Source: Talinum fruticosum
Taxonomy: Eukaryota; Streptophyta; Magnoliopsida; Caryophyllales; Talinaceae
Direction of reading: 5' to 3'
NCBI GenBank assembly: GCA_021018815.1
Contig: JAITYX010000066.1
Coordinates: 682,001-746,000 of the forward strand
DNA: 64,000 nucleotides
The position numbers and the translations under genes are program-made. How positions within the stretch are numbered: the stretch's first letter is position 1; the number at the start of each line of letters is the position of its first letter. Of the stretch, positions 33,000-44,960 are shown piece by piece. The notes beneath the pieces were generated by a model that was not told the origin of the DNA, made no database searches, and was given only the letters and a program-made list of their open reading frames with translations.

Positions 33000-35190
33000 T
33001 TTTTTCATTGAATACTGTAATTTTTTTGCAAGAAATGTTTTCTTTTTACCATTATAAAAAATAATTGAATGGTTTTTTCGAAAGTTGGCATAAGCCAATT
33101 CCCTCGTAATGCTAATTTTCAAACAAACAAAACAAAAATTAACGAGAAATTTCTTATGTGCTATTAATTCTTCTTTACCTTAAAGATAAACTTCATAATC
33201 GAACTATCCTGCTAGCTGCACAAGATGACGAGATGTTGATAGGGTAGGGTTGTCCCTTTATGAACCGAACACCCTATTTAGCATTTGGCTGGGAAAGTCG
33301 ATTGCACTTTCTTAAGGGTTGTTGTGGCCTTTTGGTATTCGCACTATGATGTCTTTAGATTTGAGGATTAGGAGTTATGCCCCTTTATGAAGAATTTGAT
33401 GCCATTTTGGGCATTCAACGTCAAACTAAACATGTAATGACAATGCCTTCCACTAATATGCACAACACATATAAGCGCCTATTAAGCCTAACCAATAGGA
33501 ATCTAAGTTGGATTACGATTAGGGATGAGTTGCATTTATGAACCTCATTGAAGCATTATTGCCCTATGCACTCTTCAAGGCCAGCCTACATTCAGAGACA
33601 TCGAGCTATAATCACCTACCTTGATAGGTGGCTTCTTATTAATGGGAGGCCACAAGGACATGGCGCATGCTTGTAGTATTGAGTTTTGTTGAGCGGTTAG
33701 AGGAACACTTGCTCTCTCTAACTCTGCCGATCATTGTAGAAACTATCATAAGGCTGGATCGGGTCGAAGCAAATCCGGACAAGGACGAGAGAGCCCCCTG
33801 TTGTTGCGGGTAAGCTAAAACAATATTCGGGACCCAACCGGTGAGGCTGGGTAGGCCGTGCGAGCCAAGGGTGAATTGCTGGCGCCGGCGAGGTGAAAAG
33901 CCTTCGACTCCGCCCAAAGACTCAATTTTTCACCCTCTCTCTTTTTTATTTTTAATTTTGCTCCTGTTGAGCTGTGACTAAGGATGAATTTTACACTTAA
34001 TAATTTTTCTACCGTTGTGTGCAAATCTGGTTGGTGGAGCACCTTTAATTGGTGCTCCGACGGATGTCAACTTGTACTTAGGTACACAATTTTGTCGGCA
34101 GAAACGGAGAAGCATTTTTTGATCGATCATCCTGTTTCTTGCTTGGGAGTCCTCGTTTAGAGTTAGGGATCCCATTGAATGGTACATCAAGCACTTGGAA
34201 TGTGTCCCAATTTAGGACACACATCGAGCAGCACTCTTTTGTACATTTGTTGAGTCTAAAAATCAATACGTACTACTTCCCTAACCATGTATTACGGCAA
34301 ATGGGATTAGAATAGGCGATCGATTACTTAAATTGTGTGTGGCCTGCTACTTTTGAGCTGTTTGCGGGTTTTCGCAGCTCAAGGCAAGTTTCGACATGGT
34401 TTGATTACTAGATGAACTTGTCGAAGTTGCTTGAAACCTATAAATAAGCAGATTACTACAGTTTCTTAATATTATCTAGAATGGATAAAAGAACTAGACC
34501 CCAAGCATCGGCAAGGCACTAAGGACTCGAGAACGGGATCACATAAGAGTCGTGCATGCTGAAGCACCACTTCATATTCGAGAAGTAAACCTCCAAATAA
34601 ATGAACAAGCTCCTAGAAGGGAGGTAGAAGCTAAAGAAGCTAAAAGAGGAGGGCTCGTAGGATTGAAGAACTTAAGAGACGCACCTGGAGGATGCAATTA
34701 AGTCTAGCGATCCAAAAGGAAAGAAAGTGAAGATTGACTAGGGCTAAAATTTTGGAGAGAATTTAGGAAGAAATAAAAAAAATAATAAAATTTTAGTTTT
34801 GCCTCCTTAGAACAATTTTTTTCAAGTAGTATGCTTGTTTTATTTCCCTTTTATTAGTTATGTATTAAGGTAAGTAGTAGGCTTACCTTTTATTAATGAA
34901 AGTAAAAAGTAAGTTTTATGCTCGGATTTATACTTCATTTATTTTATTGCTCACTTAGAGTAATAAATAATAAATTTGGACCGCCTAATTGGACCGTCTT
35001 TAAAATAACAATTAAAGAATTAATTAAACAAGTGGACCATCTATTTGGACCATTGAAAATAACAATTAAATACAAAATATTGTAAAAGGGGTTTGCTTGG
35101 CCCGACTAGTCCACCGTACTGGACGGTGGTCGACGCTGATCTATGGTATGGCATGGTTGGGCTGGGCTTAGCCTATCACATGATCGGCTT
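33000..35190. other. Degenerate sequence, possibly more of the PMD-like gene
   Basis: No intact gene. On the + strand 33385-33600 gives a weak protein-like reading (YEEFDAILGI, then NMHNTYKRLLSLTNRNLSW), and 34480-34735 a basic stretch ending GKKVKID. These could be later exons of the broken gene at 31180 or of a retroelement-carried ORF. 34740-35190 is AT-rich and I see nothing in it. All assignments here are weak. Confidence 0.3.
34036..34058. repeat. Short perfect hairpin
   Basis: GGAGCACC, a 7-base TTTAATT loop, then GGTGCTCC. Confidence 0.6.
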
Positions 35191-35194
35191 AGTG

Positions 35195-36238
35195 TCATGA
35201 TAAACATAATATTTCTTTAATTGATCAAATTTTGTGTACTAAAAAATCTCTTTACCGTCCAAATCAGTCAATTTAACTACTCCTCCGACGGTATTTGACT
35301 AAGCATAAATGGGTCTTGCCAGTTAGGTCTAAATTTTCCTCGAGGATCTTGAATTAGCGCTCTAATCTCCTTAAGGGCCAAATCCACGATATGCAGGTTA
35401 TGTTGCTTTACCTTCTTATTAAATACCCTTGATATACGTGCTTGGTATATCCGGACATTATGTAAAGCATTTAAGCGTCTTTTATCTAACAACACTAACT
35501 CTTTGTAGCATGCCTTAGCCCATTACTGCTTGAAATCGACTTTGTGGGATGATCCTTAATGAAGGAATGGAAATTTTTATTAAAAGGACTGCTTCCATGC
35601 CATAGAATAGGGAGTAGGACGTTGCTCTGTTGAGGTCCTCATGGAGGTCCGAGTAGCCCTATAGAGCAAAGGGCAACCTTGTTAGGCCAATTCTTATAAC
35701 TGACAACCATTTTCTCCACTATCATACAAATATTTTTGTTGGTGGCCTAGACTGTTCGTTGGGCTGAGGGCGATTGGGAGAAGATTTGTGATGTTTGATC
35801 TTGTATTTGTCTAATAAGTCTGCTACCTTATTGAAGTGATTACCATGGTCACTAATCGGTTCATGAGGTACCCCATATCGATAGATAATATTTTTAGTGA
35901 TGAACTTTACTACGTACTTCAATATTAAGTTTGCATAAGAGGCTGCTTCAACCAACTTAATAAAGTAGTTAATTGCTACCAAAAAAAATTTGAGGTCGCT
36001 CGTTCTTTTAAGGGTCACCTTACCAATTATATCAATGCCCCAAATTGAAAATGGCCATGGCGATGCAAGTGTCATGAGGAAAGATGGTGGCTGGTGTCTG
36101 TAAGTTTTCATGAACCTAACGCTTGTGACATTTTTTAACAAATTCATGACGATCCGGTTGACCAATAGTATCCTAACCTCTGAATTTTCTAAACCAACAT
36201 TCTTCCATTCATATGGGGTCCATATTCCCCATCATGAA
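35195..36238 (-). pseudogene. Gypsy integrase, C-terminal part (element G)
   Basis: The zinc-binding segment starts at the F junction (HMNGRMLV near 36210, KNVTS near 36125). The core follows: LASPWPFSIWGIDIIG (first Asp near 36030), then SDHGNHF near 35850 (second Asp), and HHKSSPNRPQPNEQ near 35770, where the usual N-G-x-V-E context is altered. The C-terminal region includes RRLNALHNVRIYQARISRVF and LIQDPRGKFRPNWQDPF (35277-35495). Frame breaks near 36100, 35720 and 35500. The family assignment is strong; the enzyme is dead. Confidence 0.88.
36234..36238. repeat. Target site duplication of element F, left
   Basis: ATGAA directly before the LTR start; matched at 62241-62245. Confidence 0.85.
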
Positions 36239-36999
36239 TGTAATAGTTCGACCCTAACCCATATTATTTGTTTCGCTAATCACAATTTATAAAGTCGAGC
36301 ACACGCACTTCAATTCGTCATTTAAATAATTATTTTTTATGTGTGTTACACGGCTATGATGACAAGTGACCTCCAACAAAAATTTCATAATAATGAGTGT
36401 AAATCTACGTATATGTTTAAAATAAAAATTTAGAAATTTATATAAGTATATAATGAATGCAAATGTGAAGATACTTGGCAATAAGGTTATTAGAGATTAT
36501 ATTTTAAACGAATCGTTACACTGAAAACAGATCATATAACTTATATACAACATTATTAAAATAGAATTAAATAATTTTAAATTTAAAGAGATGGTAAAGA
36601 TGAATGGAATAGAATAAGAAAATTATTTAGTATAAAAGATAGATGTAAAATGTAAGATTATCGGTATGTAATTTTTTAAGCATGAAATAACGAGTCAAGT
36701 AAAAAGGCCCAACCCTTATGAAATTTATGAGAGGTAAGTGGGCCAAGAAAAGAAGCATGAGTTGTTGGATTTTTAAACAAAAACAAAATTCAAATGGGAT
36801 CTTCCGGAATAATTAGGACAATTGAAAGCAAGAAACAAATCAGGTTGGATTAATAAAACTCATCACTTCCTCCTCTCTCATTCTCCCATGCCTCTGCTTC
36901 TCCACTTCCCTTGCACCCACCTCCTTTGCTCCTCCCTTGCTGCTGCCCACTTGCTCCGGCCACTAAAACCACCAACGTCGGCCGGAAACCGGCGCCGAT

Positions 37000-37003
<4 letters not shown>

Positions 37004-37039
<36 letters not shown>

Positions 37040-37040
37040 A
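37004..37040 (+). repeat. CT/CG microsatellite in F 5' LTR
   Basis: A (CT)n run passing into CGCGCGC. The equivalent in the 3' LTR is the shorter run near 49190-49210. Confidence 0.8.
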
Positions 37041-38201
37041 TGCCTACCCTCGCTCCCTTGTTGCGGTTCACCCGCTGCCGGTTACTTAGCCACCAACAGT
37101 AGCTCACCACCGTTAGGAGCTTCTCCGGCGCCACCAGGTCCTGCTGAAGGGCTACCATCTTTTGGCTACCATCTTTTGTGCTTTTAAGGTGAAACCTTAA
37201 ACCTAAATTTTCATCTCCTTTCAATTCTTACCTGTTGGTTTTAGTTAATAATTGAATCATATGAGTTTAAAAAGATCTTTATGATGCAAATTTAAAGGTT
37301 GATTGTAAAATTTTAATAGGTGTGAATAGGTGTGGTTTGTTGTTCTTGGTGGAAGGATTGTAAATTGGGAGTGTGTGATTGTGATTGAATTATTAATTGA
37401 GATTTAGAGAAGTAAATTTGAGGTGTTATTTTATAATTTTGTATAAATTTAGTTGTCCCTAGTTATTTTTAGGTGTGATTTTCTTAAAGAAAAGATTAGT
37501 TTTGGTTGAAATAAAAGGGATACATGTGAGCTTGAAGTTAAAAACATATTGAGTTAAAAAGTACGTGAGTTTAAAGTAAAAAATATCTATGTACAAATTT
37601 GATTAGATTAGTTAAGTTGAGGACAAATACTAAAGTGGAAAAGGAGTGTATAGTGTGGTTGATATTGTTAAATCATAATTTAGTGAAGTAAATTGGTAGT
37701 ATTTGATTATAAATTTGAACATGTCCTCCATCGGTTCCTTTCACATAGACACCACAATTGAAGGTCATCCTCCCTTCATTTCAAGCCTCGGTATGACATA
37801 ACATTCCATTCACCGTGTATGCTGTCCATGTTTTCACTCTCCTTAAAGGACCTTGAGCTAATTGCATCAAGTAAACATGCTTTTCATCATGATATACTTG
37901 ATAACAATGAATCTGTGTCAATAACATAGTGTTTGTTTAGTTTATTAAAATGGAACAACCAATACTAATATATTTGAGGCACGAGCAATAAGTATTAATA
38001 TATGATACTCACAGCTCCTTTGAACCACTCTTCGAACTCACTTTCCACCATTGCATCAATTCCAGCATCACTAACATCATCATACATAGCTCGTTTTTAG
38101 TGTTCGAAGAGGCTGAGTTCAAAGATTTTATTAAGATGACATCATCATTTTGAATAAACTATAAATTTATTGAAATGAGTGTTGAATACGACAAGATAAA
38201 C

Positions 38202-40798
38202 TCACTCAAGGTAAGGTTTAACTTCGAAACAGTTCAGTAAAACATGGACATGTGCAGCCGTCTTTTCCTTATCATCAAGGAAACGCGGATTGCACTTCTC
38301 ATTTGGAGCACCTTCTGGTATGAATATCGAAAGAGTATGATTGTGGTTTAGAACTTCGCTGTCTTCATTTCGTCGACTTCTAGTGCGCATACAAGGCACG
38401 TTAGAGCCGAAATAGTAAGATGCAAAATATGTTTCTTCAAATCGTGCGTACTTTTCAGCGATACTTCCTTCGAGGCTTCGATTTGTTTCCTATGGATCTC
38501 TTCAATCGGCCAAAGAACCTCTCAAATGGATACATCCACCGGTATTGTACCGGACCACCCAATTTTGCTTCCTCCGCCAAATGAACCGGCAAGTGTTCCA
38601 TCACATTGAAGAACCCGGGAGGAAATATTGTTTCCAATTTACAAAGTGTTATTGAAATATTTCGATGCATTTGCTCTAACTCCGCATCCCGTAAAACAGA
38701 TGAGCAAAGGTTCTTGAAGAACTCACTAATTTCAATGAGAGGCGCTAAAACCTCGTCCGGGAGTGCACTAAATGCTATTGGAAGAAGGCTCTCCATGAAA
38801 ACATGACAATCATGACTTTTCATGCTATGGAACTTAGTGGAGTTTGGGTCGACAAGGTATGAAATGTTAGAGCAAGTAATCATCTGGCATTTTCAACTCT
38901 CTTGCCCATTCACATATTGCCCTCTTCTGCTCCAACGTGAACACATATTTTGCCTTCGGTTTGAGAATTTTACCATTAACTCCATGCTTTAAATTCAACT
39001 CTACACGATCACACAACTCTTCCAAATCCATTCTTGCCTTGATGTCATCCTTTGTTTTACCAGGAATATCCATAATAGTGTTAATTATATTCTCAAAAAG
39101 TTCTTCTTAATGTGCATCACATCTAAGTTGTGGCGAAGCAATTGATCATTCCAATATGGAAGCTCCCAAAATATGCTTTTGTTTTGTCCAATTATGATCC
39201 TTTTTGAACCCCGAAATGTTAATTTCTTGCTCTTTTGTTACTTTGGGAAAGCTTTCAACCCATTGTTTTATTTCTTCCCCTATATAACGACGAGGAGGAC
39301 CCGAATGTACGGTTTTTCCTTTTGTAAACGATGTGCTATTCCTTCGGAACGCGTGACTTCGGGGCAAAAACCGCCGATGGAAATCAAACCATGAAAATTT
39401 TCGGCCATTTCTAAGTTTCAATGCTTTTTTATTCATACATACCGGGCATGACATGGCACCATGCGTACTCCATCCAGACAACATACCATAGGCCGGGAAA
39501 TCATTAATGGTCCACATCAACGCAGCCTTCATGAGAAAGTTCTCACCTTTTGAAATATCATATGTTTCAACACCATCTTCCCATAGTGTTTTCAACTCAT
39601 CAATAAGAGGCTGCAAGTACACATCAATTTTATTTTTCGGATTTGTCGGCCCTGTTATGATACATGTCAAGAACATATAAGGCGTCGTCATGCATAACTC
39701 TGGTGGTAGATTATAAGGCGTAACAACGACTGGCCAGATTGAATAAGACCTTGCAGGTTGGCTAAATGGATTAAACCCATCCGCGCACAAACCAAGTCTT
39801 ATGTTTCTAGGTTCGATAGCAAATTCGGGGTGAAATCTATCAAAATGTTTCCATGCTTCACCATCCGAAGGATGACGAGAGGACACCATCCTCTCTTACA
39901 TTCTCATAATGCCATCTCATGTGCTCTACCGTGGTTTTTGAAGCAAACAAGCACTGAAGTCTTAGTATTAACGACAAGTAATGCATCCTTGCAAATGGAG
40001 TTCTATGACTTTTGCCTTGTCTTTCCCTTTAATGCTTCCATCTCGCATGACCACAAAACTGGCATGAATCAAGATTAATGTCCTCTTTGTAGAACAACAT
40101 ACAACCTTGTCGACAACAATCAATTTTTCTTTGCATGGTGAATGTCACGAAGAACTCGGTTATCAGGCGGACAAATCTCCTTCATAAGTTGAGCAATTTC
40201 ATTAAAGCAATTTTGAGGCATGTTGTAGTCGGACTTCATGCTCAACATTCTAATGGTGGCGAGACAACTCGGTGTGAGTTTCATTTCCTACCCACAAAGG
40301 TCGTTGCGCAGCCTCAACCATATTAAAGAAACTTTGGGCATGGTTATTTGGAGGCTCACTTGTAGAGTTTTGATTTGAGATCATGGCATCCGTGACCATA
40401 TCATTCATATGGTCGATATTTGTTTCTACATTGTTGTAGTTCATATGATTGGCGCCACTATCGTTGAATATGTTAGAAGCCATAGTTTGATCCTCATGTA
40501 AATGATGATCTATTTCTCCATGACTAGTCCAATACCAATAGTTTGGAAGAAAATCATATTGATAAAGGTGCAACTTAACTTCATCGTGATCCTTATACTT
40601 CCGATTTACGCATTTGCGACATGGACACCTATATTGTTGATTATGTACAAATTCTGATTGGCTTCTAGCATGTGCATCAAACTCCTCAACCCCGTCTAAA
40701 AACTCTTGTCTATATCCAACTCTACCGGGTAATAACCTACGATACATCCATCTATGATGCGTAGGCCCGTCCATATATATTCGATTGACATTTAACAA
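38202..40798 (-). pseudogene. CACTA transposase (TNP2 family)
   Basis: Domains in order, reading leftward: a transposase-associated N-terminal domain (40250-40798; MYRRLLPGRVGYRQEFLDGV, then a C-x-C-x2-C cluster PCRKCVNRK), the TNP2 core (38867-39889; RLGLCADGFNPFSQPARSYS, then WSTHGAMSCPVCMNKKALKL), a DUF4218-type region (38455-38883; CHVFMESLLPIAFSALPDEV and VHLAEEAKLGGPVQYRWMYP), and a C-terminal AHVHVLLNCFEVKPYLE block (38202-38399). The protein cuts and joins CACTA ends. Frameshifts near 39890 and 39110, and missing sequence at 39890-40250 and 38400-38455, make it non-functional. The start is taken at ATG 40798 by domain position; upstream non-coding exons are possible. Confidence 0.88.
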
Positions 40799-41224
40799 TT
40801 TATTAAATTATTTGTTAATAATATCAATACATGGAGATGTTATATGATTACATATCTTCTATAATGAACATAATCTATATATAACTATTATGCATTTAGG
40901 ATATATTTTTTTATTATACATAAATTTATTTAATTTTTATATTTCACTCGTAAGTGTTTATATCATAATTAAACTAATCATACCTAATTAGCATAAATAA
41001 ACTCATACAAATATAATTAAACTAATCAAACCTAATCATACTTAATTAGCATAAACAACCTCACACAAATAAACCACAAACAACTACACATATATAAATC
41101 ACAAAACATGTAAACTTCAACTTCAACAATAATGTCCAACAAATCTAACACCACATACTTTAAACAACACAAATTTATACATTACATCTACATCTAATTC
41201 AACTTCAATAATAATTTCTAACAA

Positions 41225-41780
41225 ATATAACTTCAATAACATTTACTCCATAAATAACACAATTGCACATTTGTTCTTTTCAAATTCATTCACAAACAAC
41301 ATTAATTTCCAACAAATTACATATATTCATCAATATCAAGTTACATTTTTCAAAACCCTAATCTAACTTCAATAACATTTACTCTATAACTAACACAATT
41401 GCACATCTTTCTTTTCAAATTCATTCACAAACAACATTAATTTCCAACAAATTACATATATTAATCAATTTCAAATTACATTTTCAAAACCCTAAATCTA
41501 ACTTCAATAACATTTACTCCATAACTAACACAATTTCACATTTTTTTTCAAATTCATTCACAAACAATATTAATTTCCAACAAATTACATATATTCATCA
41601 ATTTCAAATTACATTTTTATAAACCCTAAATCAAACTTCAATAACATTTACTCCATAACTAACACAATTTCACATTTTTCTTTTCAAATTCACTCACAAA
41701 CAACATTAATTTCCAACAAATTACATATATTCATCAATTTCAATTTCAATTTTATAAAACCATAAATCTAATAAAATTCA
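41225..41780. repeat. Tandem repeat, about 135-bp unit, about 4 copies
   Basis: AAT(T/G)(T/G)CACAT landmarks fall at 41261, 41397, 41532 and 41666, a period of 134-136 bp. Units share CAAATTCA(T/C)TCACAAACAA and CTTCAATAACATTTACTC. Unit length and order are even, with few changes. It lies between transposase and leader of CACTA H, probably in an intron. Confidence 0.85.
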
Positions 41781-41789
41781 ACAAAACCA

Positions 41790-42100
41790 TACCTTCAAAG
41801 AATGGGCGGCAGCAGCGGCGGCAAAGGCGGCGACGGCGGAAGGGCAGAGCGTTAGGCGGCAGCAGCGGCGGTGAGTCGGCGGCGTCCTCCACCCGAGCGG
41901 CAGCAGCGGCGGGAGACGGGTCCAGAGCAACCAAGGTGAACAGTGAAGTCTTTCGCCCTCATGTTCCTCAGCGGCGGAGGAGAGGCGGCGGACGGCCGCA
42001 GGGGACGGCGGTCAACGCGGGGCGAATCAGCCACGGGAGTGGGGGTTGGGGGTGGCGATTCGGCGGCAGCGACGATGCTCGGAACCTCCACTCTCTCTCT
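41790..42100 (-). other. GC-rich leader/first-exon candidate in CACTA H
   Basis: A sharply GC-rich block (GGCGGCAGCAGCGGCGG repeats) in an AT-rich element. Read leftward, an ATG at 42091 opens a 79-codon Ala/Pro/Ser/Arg-rich frame (MEVPSIVAAAESPPPTPTP). It could be a 5' untranslated exon of the transposase gene or a captured host exon; the sequence alone does not decide. Confidence 0.4.
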
Positions 42101-42141
42101 CTTTGCTCTGCGATGTTCGGTTTGGCCGAAGGCCGATCTCG

Positions 42142-42536
42142 GATATATTTATAATTACCGACGGAACAGTCCGTCGCAGTTCACGTCGCTAATAAAAAAT
42201 TTCAATTAACGACGGAACAACGACGAATAATTCCGTCGCTGATTACTAAATTAATTTGTTTCATTTTTTTTTTTGGTTTTTTTCCTTTAGCTTTCCCTAG
42301 CGACGGATTAGCGACGGAATTTTCCGTCGCTAAACTTTTCAGCTATGGAATAACAACGGAAAATTTCGTCGCTGATTCCAAATTAGCGACGGATGTCTTA
42401 TTCCGTCACTATGTCCGTCGCTGTCTACCACATGTGTCGGTTTTGTTAGAGTCCGTCGCTGATTTTGTCGCTATGGGGCGACGGAATTGTGTTTGTCGCT
42501 AGTTTCCGTCGCTATTTAGCGAGTTATGTAGTAGTG
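42142..42536 (-). repeat. Subterminal repeats and terminus of CACTA H
   Basis: At least 15 copies of GCGACGGA or its complement TCCGTCGC in both orientations, many as TTCCGTCGCTA. Such arrays are the usual binding sites of the element's own TNP proteins. The terminal CACTACTAC is at 42528-42536. Confidence 0.8.
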
Positions 42537-43393
42537 ATATATATATATAACTAATAATGAACCATTTGCAAATCAAGTTTTGTCACCTAATTAAAGTTGT
42601 CCTCGATCGGTTATCAATTATCAATTATCGGGGCTTACACCCTTCAATTCCACCCGGACGACTTCAACTCGGGTTCTTGGTCGGCCCGAGATGTGTGCAT
42701 CTTACTCAAATATCGCATCAATTATATAAGGGGTTCCACTTTCGGATAATAACCGGGAAGCATGTTTGACTCATATTCTCTCCCCTCTAATTTCGAACTA
42801 AAATGAATTGAAAAGGGAGTACTCAATTAAAATATTTTCAAAGTAATTTGACTGTGAAGGAATCTTCGTATCGAGTTTTGACTCATTCTTTGAAATATTT
42901 TACTTTTTTTGTTTTTAAGGAAAACATCGGTGAACTCTACATTGCCTACCAAGTCCAACGAAGGAAAAGCATAGCTGGACATGTCGTATTCTTAATTTCG
43001 GTGGTGTCTACATGCTCACATTGATTTAACGCTCAACCGTGGCTTGGGTATGACCTTGGAAATTATTACATGTTGCGTATTATCTTGTAGAGCGAGATGA
43101 ATAGGTGGGTTGTATAAAATTATGCCATTAAACCACTTAACCGTATTTTGGGTCTTGTTTAAATATGAAGTATGGCTTAACTACTTGGGTTGTAAGCATT
43201 TACCCCTATCAGTACCAAACTAAAATATAATAGTTGGATGCGCAAATTGTATTTTATTTTATTTTACCTATTTAGGCTTGTCCTATTTTTAGGGAGGCGA
43301 TAACGCCTTCAATCGTTATCTTCCGCTGAGACCTTGTGTAATACTCTCTAATTAGGGATTATTAGGTAATGGTGATTGTGGGCGTTATAGTTT

Positions 43394-43405
43394 CGGTATC
43401 GGAGC
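43394..43405 (+). other. Primer binding site of element F
   Basis: CGGTATCGGAGC, differing at two bases from the initiator-Met site TGGTATCAGAGC. It lies 4 bp after the LTR end. Confidence 0.65.
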
Positions 43406-44034
43406 TAGGTTTAGAAATTGTTGTGAGCAATAGGGTTATAAGGTGTCATGATTTGAGCTTTAGGAAAATTATGTGGCTATTACTTCAACAAGTTGTCGTA
43501 TTCGGGACTTGTGCATATAGTGCGGTTAGAGTAGGGTTGGCATATATTTTTGTGTATGCTTGTATAAATGATATATGGACATATCGTGAGCTAACCAAAC
43601 TAACTTAGATGGTGGTACCACCTATCTTTACGGGGTTTTCTAGGCGGATGACTGTAGCGTCATTTGCATGAAACAAAGAAGAAAAAGGAGAAACAAGGCT
43701 AGGAAACACAACCTATGTTGGTTTGCGGAACTAAGGGATAATCTAACGTATATTTTTGTGTTAGCTGTTTACATAAATGCAATGAAGGTAGCGAGTTAAC
43801 CGAATTGGTTTTATATGGGAAGTAGTTAACATTTTGCTTTGCAAGAGAGGAAAAAAATATTATTCATTAGGCAAATTTGAATTTATGTGATTTAGCATGT
43901 CCGAGACATAAATTAGTAACGTAATTCAAAATATGATTAAAGACTTGGGCAATGATCGAGGACTTACTCATTAGGCATTAGAAACTCCTCCCCACTCTCA
44001 ACAAACCTTTGTTGATACCCAATCTACACCCTTA
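43406..44034 (+). other. Leader of element F
   Basis: Untranslated region between primer site and gag. The frame starting at 43369 runs through LTR and primer site and is not taken as a gene. Nothing else recognised. Confidence 0.5.
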
Positions 44035-44960
44035 GTGATTTCCATCGATACCATGGATCCAAACTACTTGAGGAATTTGGTGACAAAGTTAATGAAAATT
44101 ATTTCCCTATACCTACCGAAATCCACCTCTAAGCCTAACAAATTAGCCGACAAAGTGGCTTGTCATAATCTTAAAACTTATGATGGGAAGATTGATCCAA
44201 GTGGAATTAGAAGAATGGATTAGAGGAATTAAAAAGATATTTGTAGGAGATATCTGAATAAAAAAAAAAAAAAGGAGGGTGAACATAGGGACATACTACC
44301 TAATTGGTGAAGTAGACATATAGTGGAGTACGATAAAGAATAAATTTCAAGGTCGTGAGCTAACTTGGAAGAAATTTCTTGAAGAGCTTAGAGCTAAATT
44401 TTACCCAACAATAGTTCGGCGACAAAAGGAAAAAGAGTTCTTAGAGTTTAAAATGGACAACAATGTGACAAGTAATGGAGTATGCTAGTAAATTTATGGA
44501 GCTATCTAGATTTTCCTAAGACTTTATTGCTAGTGATATGATGAAAATGATTGAATTTGAGGAAGGCTTGACTTATTTGTATTCGATATTAACTTATTGG
44601 TCAACCTATTATCAAGAATTGTATGAGAAAGTAGCCGAGGTTGAGCGTGTAAAGAGCGAACTAATGACCTTAAACCATGGAAACTCAAAAAGGAAGTGGA
44701 ATAATATAAGTCAAAGTGTAGTTCAAAAGAAACCTAATACTAGTTTAAACAAGGGTCACTCATAGGCTACTTCGAACCATGAGGCAAATGTGGTCGAATA
44801 AATCACACCACACCGGATTGTCGAATGGCTAGTAATAAATCTATATGGTGTAGTAGTCTTAAACATTTAATAAACACTTGCCCAACAAGACATAAAGTTG
44901 TAAAGAAGGGAATTGTTAAGCCGCTGATGCCACCATGTTAAGGACCCACGTCATCTTCCA
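44035..44960 (+). pseudogene. Gypsy gag with two zinc-knuckle remnants (element F)
   Basis: A Retrotrans_gag-type region: YDGKIDPS near 44180, then (after shifts) LTWEKFLEELRAKFYP-like codons near 44362 and FEEGLTYLYSILTYWSTYYQ with ELYEKVAEVERVKSELMTLN (44550-44690). Near 44785-44895 there is a decayed C-x2-C-x4-H-x4-C knuckle followed by a second, altered one (W-C-x2-L-x3-H..CP). Multiple stops, including an A-run shift near 44263. The gag would form the particle. Confidence 0.8.

Larger units (their letters stand above)
37719..42536 (-). mobile_element. CACTA transposon H, 3' end deleted
   Basis: The 5' terminus is at 42536, reading CACTACTACATAACTCGC leftward, next to dense GCGACGGA subterminal repeats (42142-42536). 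A GC-rich leader, an AT-rich intron-like stretch with 135-bp tandem repeats and a TNP2-type transposase follow. At 37719 the sequence switches straight into F LTR with no CACTA terminus, so the 3' end is lost. The intact end sits in a TA-dinucleotide run of the LTR. Confidence 0.87.
36239..43389 (+). repeat. 5' LTR of element F, interrupted by CACTA H
   Basis: LTR sequence lies at 36239-37718 and 42537-43389. Compared with the 3' LTR copy, about 650 bp (equivalent to 60719-61371) are missing where H sits. A gene-like CT-rich block lies at 36870-37190, including a CT run (about 37004-37030) followed by CG repeats. Confidence 0.88.

Noticed and set aside
36822..37187. 121-codon frame as a host gene
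   Set aside because: It lies in the chromovirus LTR. The copy in the other LTR (49068-49336) does not keep the frame, so coding is not supported.
41225..41780. CRISPR-like or satellite array
   Set aside because: Units are adjacent and 135 bp long without spacers, and only about four copies are present inside a transposon.
32697..42536. One CACTA element running from 32697 to 42536
   Set aside because: The subterminal repeats differ, and the left border of F, with its target duplication, lies in between.
43369..43608. 79-codon frame at the start of element F
   Set aside because: It crosses the LTR end and the primer site, so it cannot be a separate gene of the element.
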